From the NCBI GenBank assembly GCA_012845835.1, contig JABAKD010000018.1:10604179-10668178 (forward strand): DNA of 64,000 nt. The letters are read 5' to 3'. The notes beneath the pieces were generated by a model. The model was given only the letters and a program-made list of their open reading frames with translations, did not search any database and was not told the origin of the DNA. A program made the position numbers and the translations under genes. Below, piece by piece: positions 1-12,175 of this stretch. Source of the stretch: Undaria pinnatifida (lineage: Eukaryota; Sar; Phaeophyceae; Laminariales; Alariaceae). How positions within the stretch are numbered: the first letter of the stretch is position 1; the number at the start of each line of letters is the position of its first letter.

Positions 1-311
1 CTGTTCTGTGTCTCTTCTACGGCTACCACGCCAAGGGCTACACGCCCCATCTATAGTGTAAGGGCTATCACGACTTCACCACTGCACGGCTACCACGCCT
101 GTGTATTTACATCCCGGCTACCACGCGACAGTTCCGAGTTCCATTTCTGGGTTGTCACACCTGAGCTATCACGCTCCACCACACACGTAAATCCGGTTAT
201 CACACCCGCCTTAGTTAGTAGTTCGTAGTTTACCGATCACCGTCTATTACGCCACCTTTCTCCTCCACCTACACCACCACCGGAGCGCCACACGTACCAA
301 CCTACTCCACA
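1..311 (+). repeat. 5' LTR (partial) of the copia element
   Basis: Aligns over its full length with 6907-7218 with about 13 substitutions and one single-base indel. It ends in ...CTACTCCACA, the same terminus as the 3' LTR, so the LTR ends with the canonical CA. The primer-binding site should begin close to 312, but I did not recognise a tRNA match there. Confidence 0.92.
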
Positions 312-365
312 CGCTAGCGTCAACGATCTCCATCGAACGAGTGGGTTGTGCGTTGCTACGCGCAA

Positions 366-1914
366 ATGAGGAGAACCGACACAAGACCTTCGTCGGGGGA
401 AAGGTTATGCACCCCTCCCGGCGGAGTAGGCAACGGGGGAGAGGGATGCGAGTCTTCCTCCGCAAATCCACAACACCATCGAGGAGAAGGACGCGAGCCC
501 TTCCCCGCCAATGCACAACATCATGAAGCACCTCCATCAGCAACTTCATCGAACATGATCGCGGACCTAGCTAACGCCCTTCGTCAAGTACTGCAGATGA
601 CCAACGAGGCAGGGCCAACCGCCCCAACAGGTACGTACGAGTCTAGACCCATAGAAATTTGTCAGAAAAATGAAGTGCTTGCTTGGTCTGGAAAGTTTGA
701 GAAGGGGCAAAGTGTTGCATTAGATTTCCGTGTTTTCCGAGGTTCTGTTCTTTCCTGGGTCTCGGCCGAAGGGTTGATGGACGTATTGAAGGGAGAGTCG
801 ATACCAGTAGGGCTTCCGGATGTTGACCTGTCACGACTCAGGAGTTACTTTGGGGATGAGAGAGTAGAAAAGTCGCTCAAGTTATGGTCACAACTGATCA
901 CAAAAAATCACAGCCCAACCAGTCCAAGAAATTATTTTTGCTGCGGGGCCACCCCAAGAAGCGTGGAGTGCGTTTGACTACGCTGTCAAAAGCGAACATG
1001 AGAGGGAAATAGTAGAGGATGAGTGGAATGAACTGAGACAAAAGGAAGGAGAGAATATCATGTCGTTTTACGGTAGGGCAAAGGCCATAAGGATGAAGCT
1101 AGAAATCGGCGATAAGCGACCAGACGCATCTATGTGCAAACATATTGTCCGTAGAATGCTACCATCGCTCAAGCTATGTAGCGACCACGTGCTTTTCCTT
1201 CCAAATCTTTCGAGTCGTACCATTGAAGATTTGCTCAGGAGAGCTGCTCACGAGCTGGAGCGCGATGGGAGATCAGGAGAAGAGAGAGAGGAGGCAAGGC
1301 ATACCCTGACCGCAGCCGGCGTGGGTCGGGGCGACCGGGGTGGGAGGAATGCTGGTGATTGGGGGTATGGGGAGCGCGACCGAACGTACACCTACTGCGC
1401 GCACCACGGCGAGGGGCAAGGCCACAACAACCCCGAATGCATCGTCATGCGTCGATAATTCGACAGATACTACGGCGACTTCCACGAATACCTGCAGATG
1501 CGGGGACTCGGGCCGTACGTCGGACGCGGAGGAGGGCGCGGGGCGGAAGGTAAATATCGACAGCAACCGTACCCAAACGACTCGGGTGCGCGTTGGAGTC
1601 GGGGCCACCCGCCGGATCAGCAGAGAACGCCGCCACCAGGACACGGACCCGGGCCTGGTGGGTATGCGAACCCCTTCCCCGGAGGACGTGGCCACGACCG
1701 GCATCGTTCTTCGGGCGGGCGCGGCCGAGGCAGGGGCGAGGGCTTCGGGCAGGTGCCACCGCCTAATTTTCCGTCGAATTCGCCGTCAATTTTTTTGCCG
1801 AATTTTCTGCCTGGACAATTTCCCAACTCACTGCGGCACGCTTTTGTGGCAGATTATCCTTACGAGAACGAATACATGGGATACTCGGGGTGGGGGGCAG
1901 CCGCGGAGCACTGA
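366..1914 (+). pseudogene. gag: copia gag (capsid/nucleocapsid), broken
   Basis: The first ATG giving a sensible product is at 366. The frame encodes a Gag-like region with SGKFEKGQSVALDFRVFRG and continues to an A-run at 901-906, where a one-base shift moves it to the frame read from about 905 on (AWSAFDYAVKSEHEREIVED, then MSFYGRAKAIRMKLEIGDKR). A compact zinc-knuckle-like motif, C-x2-H-x5-H-x4-C, sits at about 1396-1440. An in-frame TAA at 1456 interrupts it, followed by a Gly/Arg-rich RNA-binding-like tail and further in-frame stops at 1912 and about 1969. The role of Gag is to form the particle that packages element RNA. Confidence 0.8.
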
Positions 1915-1969
1915 TCACCACCACCGACGGCGGAGTCGGGGACTACCGAGCAACAGCAGCAGCACTAAC

Positions 1970-2634
1970 AACACCAAGAACAGCAAGAGGGCACGCCTCA
2001 TGCCACGTCTACCTCTGCTACTGCAACTCTCTCTTCTCCGGCTCCCGGCGCAGCTCAAGCCAGCGGAGCTCCTCCGCAGCACTTCATCGCACGTAGTGTG
2101 AAAATAGACAAGTCTGAGTCTGGTGATTTTGTTGCTGTGGATCGTGATGGTGTGGTGCGTGGTAGTGTTGTAGGACGTGTTGAGTCAGCGTTGGTTACAC
2201 GTGTTGCTAGCGCCCTTCGGTGTACTCCGGAGCAACCTAGGCCGAATGGTAGCGAGGAATGGGATGCGGACTCAGGAGCAAGTGTCATGATGTCCAACAA
2301 CAAAGAGGGCATGTACAACATTCGCCACCCCACCGACCAGTACATGCAGATAGGCGATTCAGGGTTGATCAGAGTAGAGGCAATCGGGGACGTCAATTTA
2401 GTATTTCACCAGCTAGATGAACACGGAAGCCCGGAGGGCGTTGTGGCGTGTGTGCAAGATGTGATATACACTCGGTTGCTTGGGTTGAATCTTTTCTCGA
2501 TTTGGAAGGTGGCGCACAAAATCTCCTGTTCTGTAAACCCCACTGGTACACAAGCGGGAGGGCTCCGCTTTATTCGGGGATCGGCGAACGATTCCCTTAC
2601 GCCACCCGACTCCCCCCTCCTCCGTTGCCAGTGA
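1970..2634 (+). pseudogene. pol: copia aspartic protease region
   Basis: In the same reading frame as the end of gag. The catalytic signature DSGAS lies at 2269-2283 in the context EEWDADSGASVMM, typical of Ty1/copia proteases that process Gag-Pol; the enzyme acts as a dimer inside the particle. The downstream frame (GLNLFSIWKVAH, about 2480-2516) resembles the conserved stretch after the protease that leads to the gag-pre-integrase domain. The frame stops at 2634 and the homology resumes in another frame at about 2682, so at least one shift separates protease from integrase. Confidence 0.85.
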
Positions 2635-2681
2635 ATGTAGCGAATGAGAGTGCCCCCTAGTCTTCTGCTTGCAACCCACCG

Positions 2682-3860
2682 ATGCCAGTTGGTGCAGTTG
2701 GTGCTTCGCGTGAGAGTGCATTCGTGTCTGCTGCCTGCATGTCCTCCCCGGTTCCTCTTAGTGGAAACAACCTCGTACAACCTTCGAGCGTTGTGATGGC
2801 TTTCCCCATGGAGTTGGAGCTTGACCAAGCACTGGTCATTTTGGGCCCCGGGAAAAACCCTTTCCATGTTGGCAACGATCGCAAGCGAGTCGATATTAAC
2901 ATGTTCTATGACCGCGCCGGCCACTTGTCCAAACCTATTTTGAGGGAATCTTCGCGGCAGCGAGGGATAACCCTCACCGGACGGATGGAACCCTGCACTA
3001 CGTGCATACCGGCGAGGGGGACGCGAGCGGACGTGCCGAAGCGAAGCGAGGGACGAGAGGGAAAGGCGTCCGGCGATCCCCTACATATCGACGTGTGCGG
3101 CCCGTACACTACCACCATAGGCGGCAACCACTACATGTTCTATGCTGTCGATGCTGCAACGAGCTACATCGCGAACTACCCCCTTCGCTGCAAGTCTGAC
3201 GCCGTGGCCGTCTTCCAGCGGTGTATCGACGACCTCGCCCACAAGGCGGGGACGAGGATACGGAGTGTTCGTGGCGACTGCGATTCGCTCTGGATCATCA
3301 AGGACTTCCGTGACTTCTGCTCCACCATGGGAATCGCCGTGCATCACTCCCCCCCCGGAGCGCAGCAATACAATGGGGTAGTGGAGAATGCAATCCAGCG
3401 TTGCAATAAAATCGCCATGGCATCTCGCCGCGACGCGAAGGGACGCTTGGGGCCGGGGGGGTTCTCGTGTGCTCGCGGCTTGGATGCTCGCGGGGACAAG
3501 CTCTGGGCGGAATCGGCGAAGGATGCCGCGCAGAAGATCAACCAGGCTGCTTTCCCTTCAAACCCCGGTCGCGCGTCGCCGCAGGAACTGTTCACCGGCA
3601 AGAAGGGTGCTTTCTTGGTGGTGCCGTTTTTTCAGTACGGCTTTATGTACTGGAGAGGAGGTCGAAGCTGGACGACAAGGCAGTGCCGTGCTACTTTCTC
3701 AACGCGGGCGACAACTATGCCGGCTGCTGTGTGAAGGTACTCAGGGCTGGCACACGGCGCGTATGCTACTCTATCAACGTTACATGGGCGCCGCTGCCAC
3801 AGTCGGGGGGGGGGGGGTTCAGTACTGCCCCTTCCGCGCCAGCACCGCCCACGCCGCCGG
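2682..3860 (+). pseudogene. pol: copia integrase (GAG-pre-integrase plus catalytic core)
   Basis: The zinc-binding HHCC part is seen around AGHLSKPILR and CTTC (2918-3008). The core carries the DDE triad: Asp in HIDVCGPY near 3090, Asp in VRGDCDS near 3280, Glu in YNGVVENA near 3385. The frame shifts near 3640, where the C-terminal region continues as KLDDKAVPCYFLNAGDNYAG. Integrase would cut the target and join the LTR ends. The break makes this copy defective. Confidence 0.9.
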
Positions 3861-4736
3861 GGGTGTCATTTGAGATTGCCTCGACGCCGCCCGCCATTGC
3901 CGGTCCGCCCCCTGCGCACTCGCCCAGTGCTCACAATCCTCGCTCGTTGCCGCCCGCCACAGCCGGTCCGCCGCCCGCGCACTCACCCAGCGCTCACACC
4001 TCGCCGCCTCCCGGACCGACTGCTATGCCGCCCGCCGCTGCCGGTCCACCGCCCGCGCACTCACCCAGCGCTCATACCTCGCCACCGTCCGGACCGACTG
4101 GGATGCCGCCCGTCGCTGCCTGTCCGCCGCCTGCGCACTCGCCCAGCGCTCACACACCGCCTGCCACATGTTTTCCGATGCCGGAGTGGTCTCCCTCTTC
4201 TATCGAGGACGCCGCCCCGACGACATCGTCATCACCATCACCGGCGGCGACACCGGCCCCGCGGACGTACATGAGGAGACAGCCGCCGCCGGTCGCCGCA
4301 GGATATTCCTCGCCGCTCACCCCCCACGCAACGAGGATGGTGGGCGAGAGGGGTGACGAGCGCGTGCCGGGAAGGACCAGGTCGGAGGGCCGTCAGCTTT
4401 CAGGCGTGCCGGAAGAAGCCGTCTCTACGCCGCTGCCGGAGGCGACGTCGTTCGACCACGGGGTAGGGGTCCTATCTCATGCGGGGGAGGATGTGCTGCT
4501 GTCACCGCTGGCCAACCGGCGGGCCCTTAACACGCAACGAGTGCCACTGCAAGGGCGCGGATCTGGTGAGCTGGGGGGCGGAGTCAGGCAGTATGCGGGG
4601 TCGGGGGGCGTGGAGGAGAGCAAAGGTGCACCGCCATACGATACCACGGGCGGGGAGGAGAGCGGGGGTAGCTATTGGTCGATTGGGCCGTCGGGGCGGG
4701 GAGTGCCGCTCGGCCTTGTGTCGCGCCTCGCCACGC
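3861..4736 (+). pseudogene. pol: copia Pro-rich integrase-RT linker with tandem peptide repeats
   Basis: Open in the same frame as the integrase C-terminus and the RT. Between about 3895 and 4165 a ~23-residue Pro/Ala/Ser/His-rich unit containing GPPPAHSPSAH is repeated four times. Copia elements often have a poorly conserved linker between integrase and RT; no enzymatic motif is visible here. The rest is Gly/Arg/Glu-rich. Confidence 0.7.
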
Positions 4737-5848
4737 GGGAAGATGTCGACGCAGCTCTTCGCGAGATGCGCCTCTCTCACCTGCGGCCCGACATGCCCCT
4801 TTGCCACGCCAAGGACCTCCGCGCACCCAAGATGTTCAGGGAGGCGCGTGACGGTGAGCATGGCGTACAGTTCATGGACGCGGCTAAGCGCGAAGTGTTC
4901 GGTTTGCTTGAAGCAGGGGCGTTCGAAATTTTTGTCGAGTAGCAACGAATAGACAACGCGATCAGTAGCAAGCTCATCTTTGATTGGAAGTTTGATCAAT
5001 TTTTTTGGCCTACGAAAGCGAAGGCGATACTTGTAGCTAGGGGTGACATGCAGAGAGAGTACATTGACTTTGGAGATTTGTACGCGCTTACTGTTGCTTC
5101 GTCCAGTGTTCGTTTGTTGGCTGCGTTGGCGTGTGAGCATGATCTAAGGTTGTGCCATTTCGATATAGACCAGGCTTTTGTGAGGGAAGATCTTGCCGAG
5201 GATGTCTACATGCGATTGCCAGAAGGGTGTGGTTCGTTGGCAGGGAAGGTTGTGAAGCTGAGCAAGAGTCTTTATGGTTTGAGACAGGCATCCAGGCAGT
5301 GGTATGCACTATTGAGGAAGTGCCTTTTGGCTTTGGTGTTTGTGCAGTGCTTGGCTGATTCGTGTGTTTTTCGTTTGGTTGAAGGGGGGGAAGTAGCGAT
5401 GCACCTAGTGGTGCATGTTGATGATATTTTTGCCGTGGGAAAGAAGGAAAGGTGTGATCAGTTCGGTAAGGATCTCGGACGTCTCGTTCCAGTTAAGTCG
5501 TTGGGCGAGCTCAAGTGGTACTTGGGGTGCTATTACGAGAGAGGCAGGGAGGCAGGGAGGTTGACTATTTCGCAACAGACGTACACAGAAGAATTGGGAG
5601 AGAAGTATGGTTTGGAATGCCCAGGGCAACGCTATCCCGATTCCCACAACTTCGAGGCTTTGGGATTTTGATGTTGACGAGCCGAATGTTCTTTTTCCTT
5701 TCCGAGAGTTGATCGGTGCGCTTTTGTGGATTGCCTTGTTGACCAGGCCGGATATCGTGAATTCAGTGAGGGCAGTAGCAAGGTATTGCAGTGCGCCGAA
5801 GCTGATCCACTGGAAAGCGTCGCGTAGTATACTAGGGTATGTAGACTA
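4737..5848 (+). pseudogene. pol: copia reverse transcriptase (RVT_2)
   Basis: Key motifs are in order: KAILVARGDMQREYIDFGDLYA (4.99-5.09 kb), FDIDQAFV (first catalytic Asp, near 5160), SKSLYGLRQASRQWY (near 5262), and HVDDIF (the YVDD-box equivalent, near 5416), followed by GELKWYLG. An in-frame TAG at 4940 and a frame shift near 5620-5640 interrupt it. The second frame supplies PFRELIGALLWIALLTRPDI, the conserved segment joining RT to RNase H, and itself stops at 5847-5849. The enzyme would copy element RNA into cDNA. Confidence 0.92.
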
Positions 5849-6373
5849 ATGAGGACGAGTTCTTTGGGGATTTCCTTTCAGAAGGGGACGTTGACGGGGA
5901 TTAGTTTGATTTCGTTCGCAGATGCCGACTATGCTTCGCGCAGTACGGACAGGAGAAGCGTGTCGGGGGGGGTAGTGACGTGTGCGGGGGGGCCTGTTTC
6001 GTGGCGCTCCAAGACGCAGAAGTGTGTGACTCTCTCGACTACTCAAGCGGAGTATGTGGCTATGTCGGACATGGGGAAGGAGATTTTGTTTTTGAGGCAG
6101 GCTTGGTGTTTTATGTTGCCGAAGGCAAGGATGCCGTGCATTGCGATGTATGAGGATAACGAGGGTGCCATCCAAATCGCAAAGCACCCGATTTCGAACT
6201 CGAACTCGAAGCACATTGACGTGAGGCATCACTTTTTGAAGGAACTGGTAGAAAGGAAGGAGGTCGAAATTGTCCACGTAGCGTCGCAGTACCAGCATGC
6301 TGACTTTCTTACCAAGGCGTTACCTGAGAAGGAGTTTGAATTTCACCCGGGGATAGTGATGAATTTGATGTGA
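5849..6373 (+). pseudogene. pol: copia RNase H domain
   Basis: Read in a different frame from the preceding RT end. Ty1/copia RNase H landmarks are visible: FADADYASRSTDRRSVSGG with the first catalytic Asp, TTQAEYVAMS with Glu, MYEDNEGAIQIAKHP with Asp, then SKHIDVRHHFLKELV and ADFLTKALP at the C-terminus. The domain itself is uninterrupted. It would degrade the RNA strand during cDNA synthesis. Confidence 0.93.
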
Positions 6374-6719
6374 TTTCTCTCTCGCATAGTGTTTGAGTTT
6401 CTGACTTCCTATTTCTTATATGCTTCTTTGTTTTGTTTTCTGATGTATATTTATGAGGGTTCAAGGACTTGCATTCAAATTGATCGATGGAAAATACTGA
6501 ATAGTGTTTGAGTTTTCATGGTCATGAACGTGATGACAATGGATTTGAGTGTTTTTGCAAGTGGAGGGAGTAGATTTGAGTGTTTTTGCAAATACAACAT
6601 TTTTTTTGTTTTCTGGACTTACTTGAGTAAAGGAAAACTCTGCAGTATATTGGTATCGGGAATGTACGTTTTAACAAAGTCGTCTGGATAAATCATGACA
6701 ATGTTGCGAGTAGGGGGGC
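6374..6719 (+). other. copia 3' noncoding region and probable polypurine tract
   Basis: AT-rich, without a coding frame. A short phrase, GATTTGAGTGTTTTTGCAA, occurs twice at about 6543 and 6573. A purine run GAGTAGGGGGG (6708-6718) directly precedes the TGTCGGACG proposed as the LTR start and is the best candidate for the plus-strand primer. The boundary cannot be verified against the 5' LTR because that part is outside the window. Confidence 0.55.
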
Positions 6720-7218
6720 TGTCGGACGTACTCACTCCATTGTCAGATTGCAAACAAGAATCCGTCGAAAAGATGGATCGGAGAATTTTGGGGGTTTCGT
6801 ATATGTGTGGGATGGATTTCCACAACAGGATTCTGTGTTGTGGGTTTTTATGTGCCCGAATAATATCACTCTATTTTTCGACTCTATTTTTGCCTCTATC
6901 TTGTGTCTATTCTGTGTCTCTTCTACGGCTACCCACGCCAAGGGCTACACGCCCCATCTATAGTGCAAGGGCTATCACGCCTTCACCACTGCGCGGCCAC
7001 TACGCCTGTGTATTTACATCCCGGCTACCACGCCACAGTTCCGAGTTCCATTTCTGGGTTATCACACCTGAGCTATCACGCTCCACCACACACGTAAATC
7101 GGGTTATCACACCCGCCTTAGTTAGTAGTTCGTAGTTTACCGATCACCGTCTATCACGCCACTTTTCTCCTCCACCTACACCACCGCCGGGGCGCCACAC
7201 GTACCAACCTACTCCACA
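6720..7218 (+). repeat. 3' LTR of the copia element
   Basis: The right end is fixed by the match to the 5' LTR (7218 corresponds to 311). The left end at 6720 is inferred from the TGT...ACA inverted termini and the purine run just before it, giving 499 bp. A run of CACGCC-containing phrases (GGCTACCACGCC, GCTATCACGC) recurs through 6925-7160. Confidence 0.8.
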
Positions 7219-8046
7219 ACGGTTGCATTGGATGTGAAAACAATGTTGTTGTCGTTATTCGATCTCCAGATATGCACCAAGCACGCACAAAACGCCGCGA
7301 CTACCGGCACAATGGCACCACCTTCAAACACGGCTGGCGTTGTACTGCCGCGGCTGTACTACTGCTGTATGCTGATTTCGTGACAGCACACATTCCACGC
7401 ACGCATACCTGGCACATAAAGAAGCCCACAAACTTATACATACAAAGTCACCGTCGCGTTCAATAGTGGTGACATCGCATATATATATGACATCGCATAC
7501 CCACCTCGCCTGCTGTATTTATTTGTAAGATGTATCTCTGTCTTAGAATTGGCGACCTCAGAGTCCCACATCGGCAAGGTAAAAATCATGGGCGTGGAAT
7601 CGTACGTTTGAGACAATAACAATTTGAAAAGGAAGCACAGGCAGATATGTTAAAATTGCGGTAACCACCTTACCAACCCATTACGTAGGGTATTTCGTAC
7701 ATACCGTCTGCATGATCGCCTCCCAACCTATGCCAAGCGAAATATGACTAACGAGGTAACGTAATTGAACGCGTATACACCAAGCGTTCTTTTGAAAACA
7801 CTGACGTTTCGCATTTCTCCCTCTAGTGCTCAATGGCGGTGACAGTGCATGACCACATCACCTCGCCTGTTGTATTTGGCAATACGTATATCTTTCTTAT
7901 AATTAGCGATGTCAGAAAAATAATAATGGTAACTAAAAAAATTCTAGCTTTCGATCCATGTACAAAAACAAATTATGAAGAACGAACACGTTATTTACTA
8001 CATACACCTAAACACAGGGTTGCATGCTGCATCTAACATCAAACCT
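7219..8046. other. no gene recognised
   Basis: The flank of the retrotransposon. No coding frame with recognisable content, no RNA gene and no strong repeat was seen. A short (AT)n run lies near 7478. Confidence 0.5.
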
Positions 8047-9500
8047 TCTAGAATAATAAACATTACCAGGCAAATGATATAAAGGGATGTATTCTTGATA
8101 CAACCGTCAGGTTTGTCCCCTTGAAGGATTTATAGTTTCCGCGCACATATTGAAATGTCCCGCCCCCCTCCCCCCTCCCCTCCCCCTCCCCCGATCCCTC
8201 CCCCCCCCCCTCTCCCCTTTTTCCGCCTAGTTTGTTCAAACGCCCCACTCACAATCGAAATCGGCCAGAGTAATAAACACCTCTACGCAGTTGATATCAC
8301 GTCATTATCTTTCTGACCCTCCATGACGTAGTTTTCATTCTTTCCCCCCACCCCCCTCAACCCCCCCTCCAACGCCCCCTCTTTTCCCACCACCCGCACG
8401 ATCGCCTAGACCTAGCACCACGCGTATAACAAGCCCCTACATATCTTTGATCTCACAGCCGGAGTGTATTTGAATATTATATGTGACCTAAACCTCCTGA
8501 AAAATCCTCCCCCCCCCCCCCGTCCCTTTCTTGCTGCCCCTTGCTCAAACGCCCCACCTAATATCGAAATCCGCCAGATTAATAAACACTTCACGCACTG
8601 GATATCACCTCATTATCTCTCTAGAGCCATCCATGCCGCTGCTTTCCCCCTCCCCCTCCCTCCCTCCCCCCCCCCGGCCTCGAACGCCCCCTCCTTCCCC
8701 ACCACCCGCACCATCGCCTAGACCTAGGACCACACGTACAACAAACCCCTACATTTATGCCACCTTAAGCCCTTCCCTTCCCCCCCCCCCCGCGCCCCCA
8801 CCCCCCACCTCCCCACCCCCCCACCCCATCCCAACCCCACCCCCTCGAACACTACACCCTCTCTTTACTCACTGATTGTACGACTTACCCCAGGATATAC
8901 ATGATAAACTGATGCATTCTTTCCAAAACCGTCACATTTATCCCCTTAAAATAATGTATAGTTTCCACGCACCGATTGAGCTGCCCATCCGCCCCCCCCC
9001 CGCCCCAACCCCCCCCCCTCCCATGATGAACTGGTGCATTTTTTTTTTTTCCAAAACCGTCAGATTTATCCCCTTGAAGAATTTATAGCTTCCACGCCCA
9101 AATTGCCCGCCCGTCCGCCCCCCCCCCCCCCCCCTCCCCCCTCCCTCCAACCCCGCTCCCTTTTGATCAAAACCAGGCCCCCACGTCCTTCAAAACTCTG
9201 CCCTCCCCTCACCAGTTATTCGACTTACAGGATGCACTTGATAAACGGAAGCATTTCCTTCCACAGCTGTCAGATTTTGTCCCCCTCATAAACGGGTTTT
9301 ATAGTTTCCGCGCACAGACTGACTAACATCGCCCTGTTGACCCTGATAGCTACACTGTAGTTGCAAGGGGAGTCGCCGACCTATATCGTTAATGAGGACA
9401 CACAACCCGTAATACGCGCGATCGGAGTATCACACACAGCTTGCAAAGATGAGTTTCGACAAAATCTTCGATCTCACAGCTGGAGTATATTTTCATTTTT
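8047..9500 (+). repeat. satellite module A, copy 1, with long C-tracts
   Basis: Several diverged units are interleaved. One contains GATAAACTGATGCATT, CCGTCAGATTT(G)TCCCC and TATAGTTTCCGCGCACAGA (near 8090, 8905, 9055, 9240). A second contains CGCCTAGACCTAGCACCAC and AACAAACCCCTACAT (near 8402, 8716). A third is GATCTCACAGCTGGAGTGTA (near 8447, 9471). Units are separated by C-rich tracts of 50-100 bases. The same set recurs at 11040-11735 and, inverted, at 58147-58510. Open frames here are poly-Pro artefacts. Confidence 0.85.
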
Positions 9501-10429
9501 TATAATATATACCTGGTACACAAGAAGCACCGTCTGCGACTATCGCAAAGGGGAGAGATCACAGAACGCTGCTGTTGTTGTACCGTGGCTGCCACAAGTT
9601 GTACTGAGCCTGGGGGGCCATGTGTGGTAACACAACAAGTTACAGGGCTAGGTGCAACAGATACATAGTCTATGATGTTCAAGATATGTGATGCTGCTAC
9701 TGTTACTCTGCTGCTGGCTGCATGTATAGCTGCGTCGAATAGCACACAGCAGAGATAGTAACGCATATGTTTAGCGGATGATGTCGCACACAGATTGGGA
9801 GGACGACGCGAATACGAAGTATTAGTAACTTGTGAGAACGGCACGAGCATTTTTTTACAAACAAGTGCTGTGCAGAATTTTCCTTGCACCTAGTCGCCTC
9901 AGCGAGGCGGAACACAACCAGTGACAAAAAGAGCGAACTTAGCGACGTTGAATGCTCAGACCATCGACGGAGCTCGACAGGGGTCCAGGAATGCATCGTA
10001 TTATTATACCCACGGCCCTCTTGCTTGCCCCAAAGCCGAGAATGCAAGTAAATGCCCTCGGTCGCCAGAGAACACCATGCCAAACAAACCCCGCTAATAT
10101 TTACATTAGACACATGCTATAGACTAGTATGCTTCTGTTTGTGCACTGTCTTTTCGTGGCTTGTATGGCACCCTTGGTGGGACAGGACGTTTTTCTCATG
10201 TAGTTTTTTTCGTTATATTGAATAGACTAGACTATATTTCCAAGGCACCTGTAAAGGATACACGGACCCGATGTATCGGCGGCCCCATTCCCCATGATTG
10301 GTGTGCAAAAAGGGCGTGGCTAAGAGAAGAAGGGAAAGGCAATGGACGGTACCAAGAGCTTGATGGTACCGTACATATGTCATATCTTTGAAACAAAATA
10401 TTCTATTAACAATAATAGGAACTTGAAAA
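9501..10429. other. no gene recognised
   Basis: Between satellite modules A and B. Open frames exist on the minus strand (9500-9889, 9703-10113), but their translations show no family resemblance or motif, and I treat them as chance frames. Confidence 0.45.
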
Positions 10430-10690
10430 GTACGATGAAAAACCAACGACGTCGATGCGAGATGCGGGTTGATTTTTTTTTTCTTCGGGTTTTTCACGTA
10501 CCAACGTAGCTGCTGCCCAACGACACCCTGCTGCTGCTGCTGCTGCTGCTGCCGCTTCTGCCTACTGCATATTATATGCTGTGTGCTCTACGGCAACCTT
10601 GCGAAGGCTGCCCAACGACGCCACCGGGGGGGCATTTGCGGGTTGACCCGCTTCTGCTGCTGCTGATATACGCATACGTTACGTAGATGT
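10425..10690 (+). repeat. dispersed module B, copy 1
   Basis: Shares CTTGAAAAGTACGATGAAAA, GCGAGATGCGGGTTGA, CACGTACCAACGTAGCTGCT and GCTGCCCAACGA with 11937-12175. It contains a CTG microsatellite, a GGGGGGCATTTGCGGGTTG-type phrase and CGCATACGT(T/C)ACGTAGATG. In both cases B lies downstream of module A, so A and B may be one duplicated segment. Confidence 0.85.
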
Positions 10691-11039
10691 ATGCTGTTTT
10701 TTTGCTCGCGCGACGTTTTTTTTTGCCCTTTCTTTGGCAATTGCGGGTTGTCCTGGCCAACACCATTACTATCTATACTGATCGGTTCGAAACCCAAAGG
10801 ACCAAACCCAATGAAAAACAAAATGGAAGATCTGGGCCCATTTGGGCCATTCTGGGTCCTCCTGTGTGTTTCGGAAGTTGATTATTTGTTGAGATCGGGG
10901 GAATAGAAATACGTCACAGAACACCTTACTGCTTTGGGAGGGTAGTCTATGACTACGCAGGCAGGCGGGAAAGAGACGAAAACAAAATTGCCAATAATCG
11001 TTTGGTGATTGCAACTTCACCGAGGCAAATACTGTATAT

Positions 11040-11735
11040 AGTGAACCCCCAACACCCCCTCCTTCCCCACCACCCGCACCATCGTCTAGATCTAGCACCA
11101 CCCGTATAGCAAACCCCTACATCTATGCGACCTAATAAAGATGTTTTTTAAAAACCCTTTCGCCCCCCCACCCCCCCTCCCCTCCCCACCCCCCCTCTCC
11201 CCCCCACCCCCCCCCTCCACCCCCTCGAACGCCCCGCCCTCTCCCCACTGGTTGTACGACTCACAGGATATACATAATAAACTGGTGCATTCTTTCCAAA
11301 ACCGTCAGATTTACCCCCTTGAAGGATTTATTGTTTCCACGCACAGATCGAGCTGCCCTGCCCCCCCCCCCGCGCTCCCTCTTGATCAAACCCAGCCCCC
11401 CCCACGCCCGTAAAAACTCCGCCCTCCCCTCGTCGGTTATTCGACTTACAGGATTCACTTGATAAACTGATGCATTTCCTTCCACGGCTGTCAGATTTGT
11501 CCCCTTCAAAAACGGGTTTTATAGTTTCCGCGCACAGGCTGACTAAACATCACTCTGTTGACCCTGATGGCTACACTGTAGATGCAAGGGGAGTCCCCGA
11601 CCTATATCCTTAATGAGGACACACAACCCGTAATACGCGCGATCGGAGTATCACACACAGCTGCAAAGATGAGTTTTCGACAAAATCTTCGATCTCACAG
11701 CTGGAGTGTATATTAACTTTTATAATATAGTGAAG
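11040..11735 (+). repeat. satellite module A, copy 2
   Basis: Repeats the module A phrases: CGTCTAGATCTAGCACCAC (11082), GTACGACTCACAGGATATAC (11254), TTGAAGGATTTATTG (11321), ATTCGACTTACAGGATTCAC (11438), the phrase TGCAAGGGGAGTC followed by CCGACCTATAT (11582), and GATCTCACAGCTGGAGTGTA (11692), with C-tracts between. The stretch 11437-11735 matches 9209-9500 closely. Confidence 0.85.
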
Positions 11736-11929
11736 AGTGTAGGAAATATTGCAAGGATATTGAAAAGGCGGCTGCTCCAATGAGCATTCATTCCCACAAT
11801 CTTCCACACTTCGATTGGGTTCGCTTCCAAAGGCTATTATCATAGTATTCAGGTGATCAAAACAGAATCGGGTTTGAATTGCTTTCGAGAACCCCAAGCA
11901 ATAACTTTTGGTTTTGAAGTGGAAATCAT

Positions 11930-12175
11930 TTTCTAGGTATTTGAAAAGTACGATGAAAAGCCAACGGATTCGACGCGAGATGCGGGTTGACAAAAAAATT
12001 ACACGTACCAACGTAGCTGCTGCCCAACGACGCCCTGCTACTGCTGCTGCTGCTTCTGTATATGTGCTCTGTGCTCCAAGGCAATAATGCGAAGGCTGCC
12101 CAACGATGCCACCGGGGGGGCAATTGCGGGTTGTCCCGCTTCTGCTGCTGCACGCATACGTCACGTAGATGTATG
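11930..12175 (+). repeat. dispersed module B, copy 2
   Basis: Close match to 10425-10690, including the CTG tract and the phrase CCACCGGGGGGGCA before GCGGGTTGTCCC. The copies differ by small indels, mainly in microsatellites and homopolymers. Confidence 0.85.

Larger units (their letters stand above)
1..7218 (+). mobile_element. Ty1/copia LTR retrotransposon, degraded, 5' end outside window
   Basis: Domain order gag, protease, integrase, reverse transcriptase, RNase H between two LTRs is diagnostic of Ty1/copia (Pseudoviridae-type) elements. The window opens inside the 5' LTR; if both LTRs are 499 bp, about 188 bp lie upstream. Two long frames carry most of the coding capacity, but they are broken by at least five frame shifts and four in-frame stops, so this copy cannot make its own proteins as it stands. 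LTR positions 1-311 and 6907-7218 differ at about 14 sites (roughly 4.5%), which indicates an old insertion. The target-site duplication cannot be checked because the left end is missing. Confidence 0.95.

Noticed and set aside
8464-8875. Pro-rich frames in the C-tract region
   Set aside because: Products of long C-runs in a satellite; not conserved between copies.
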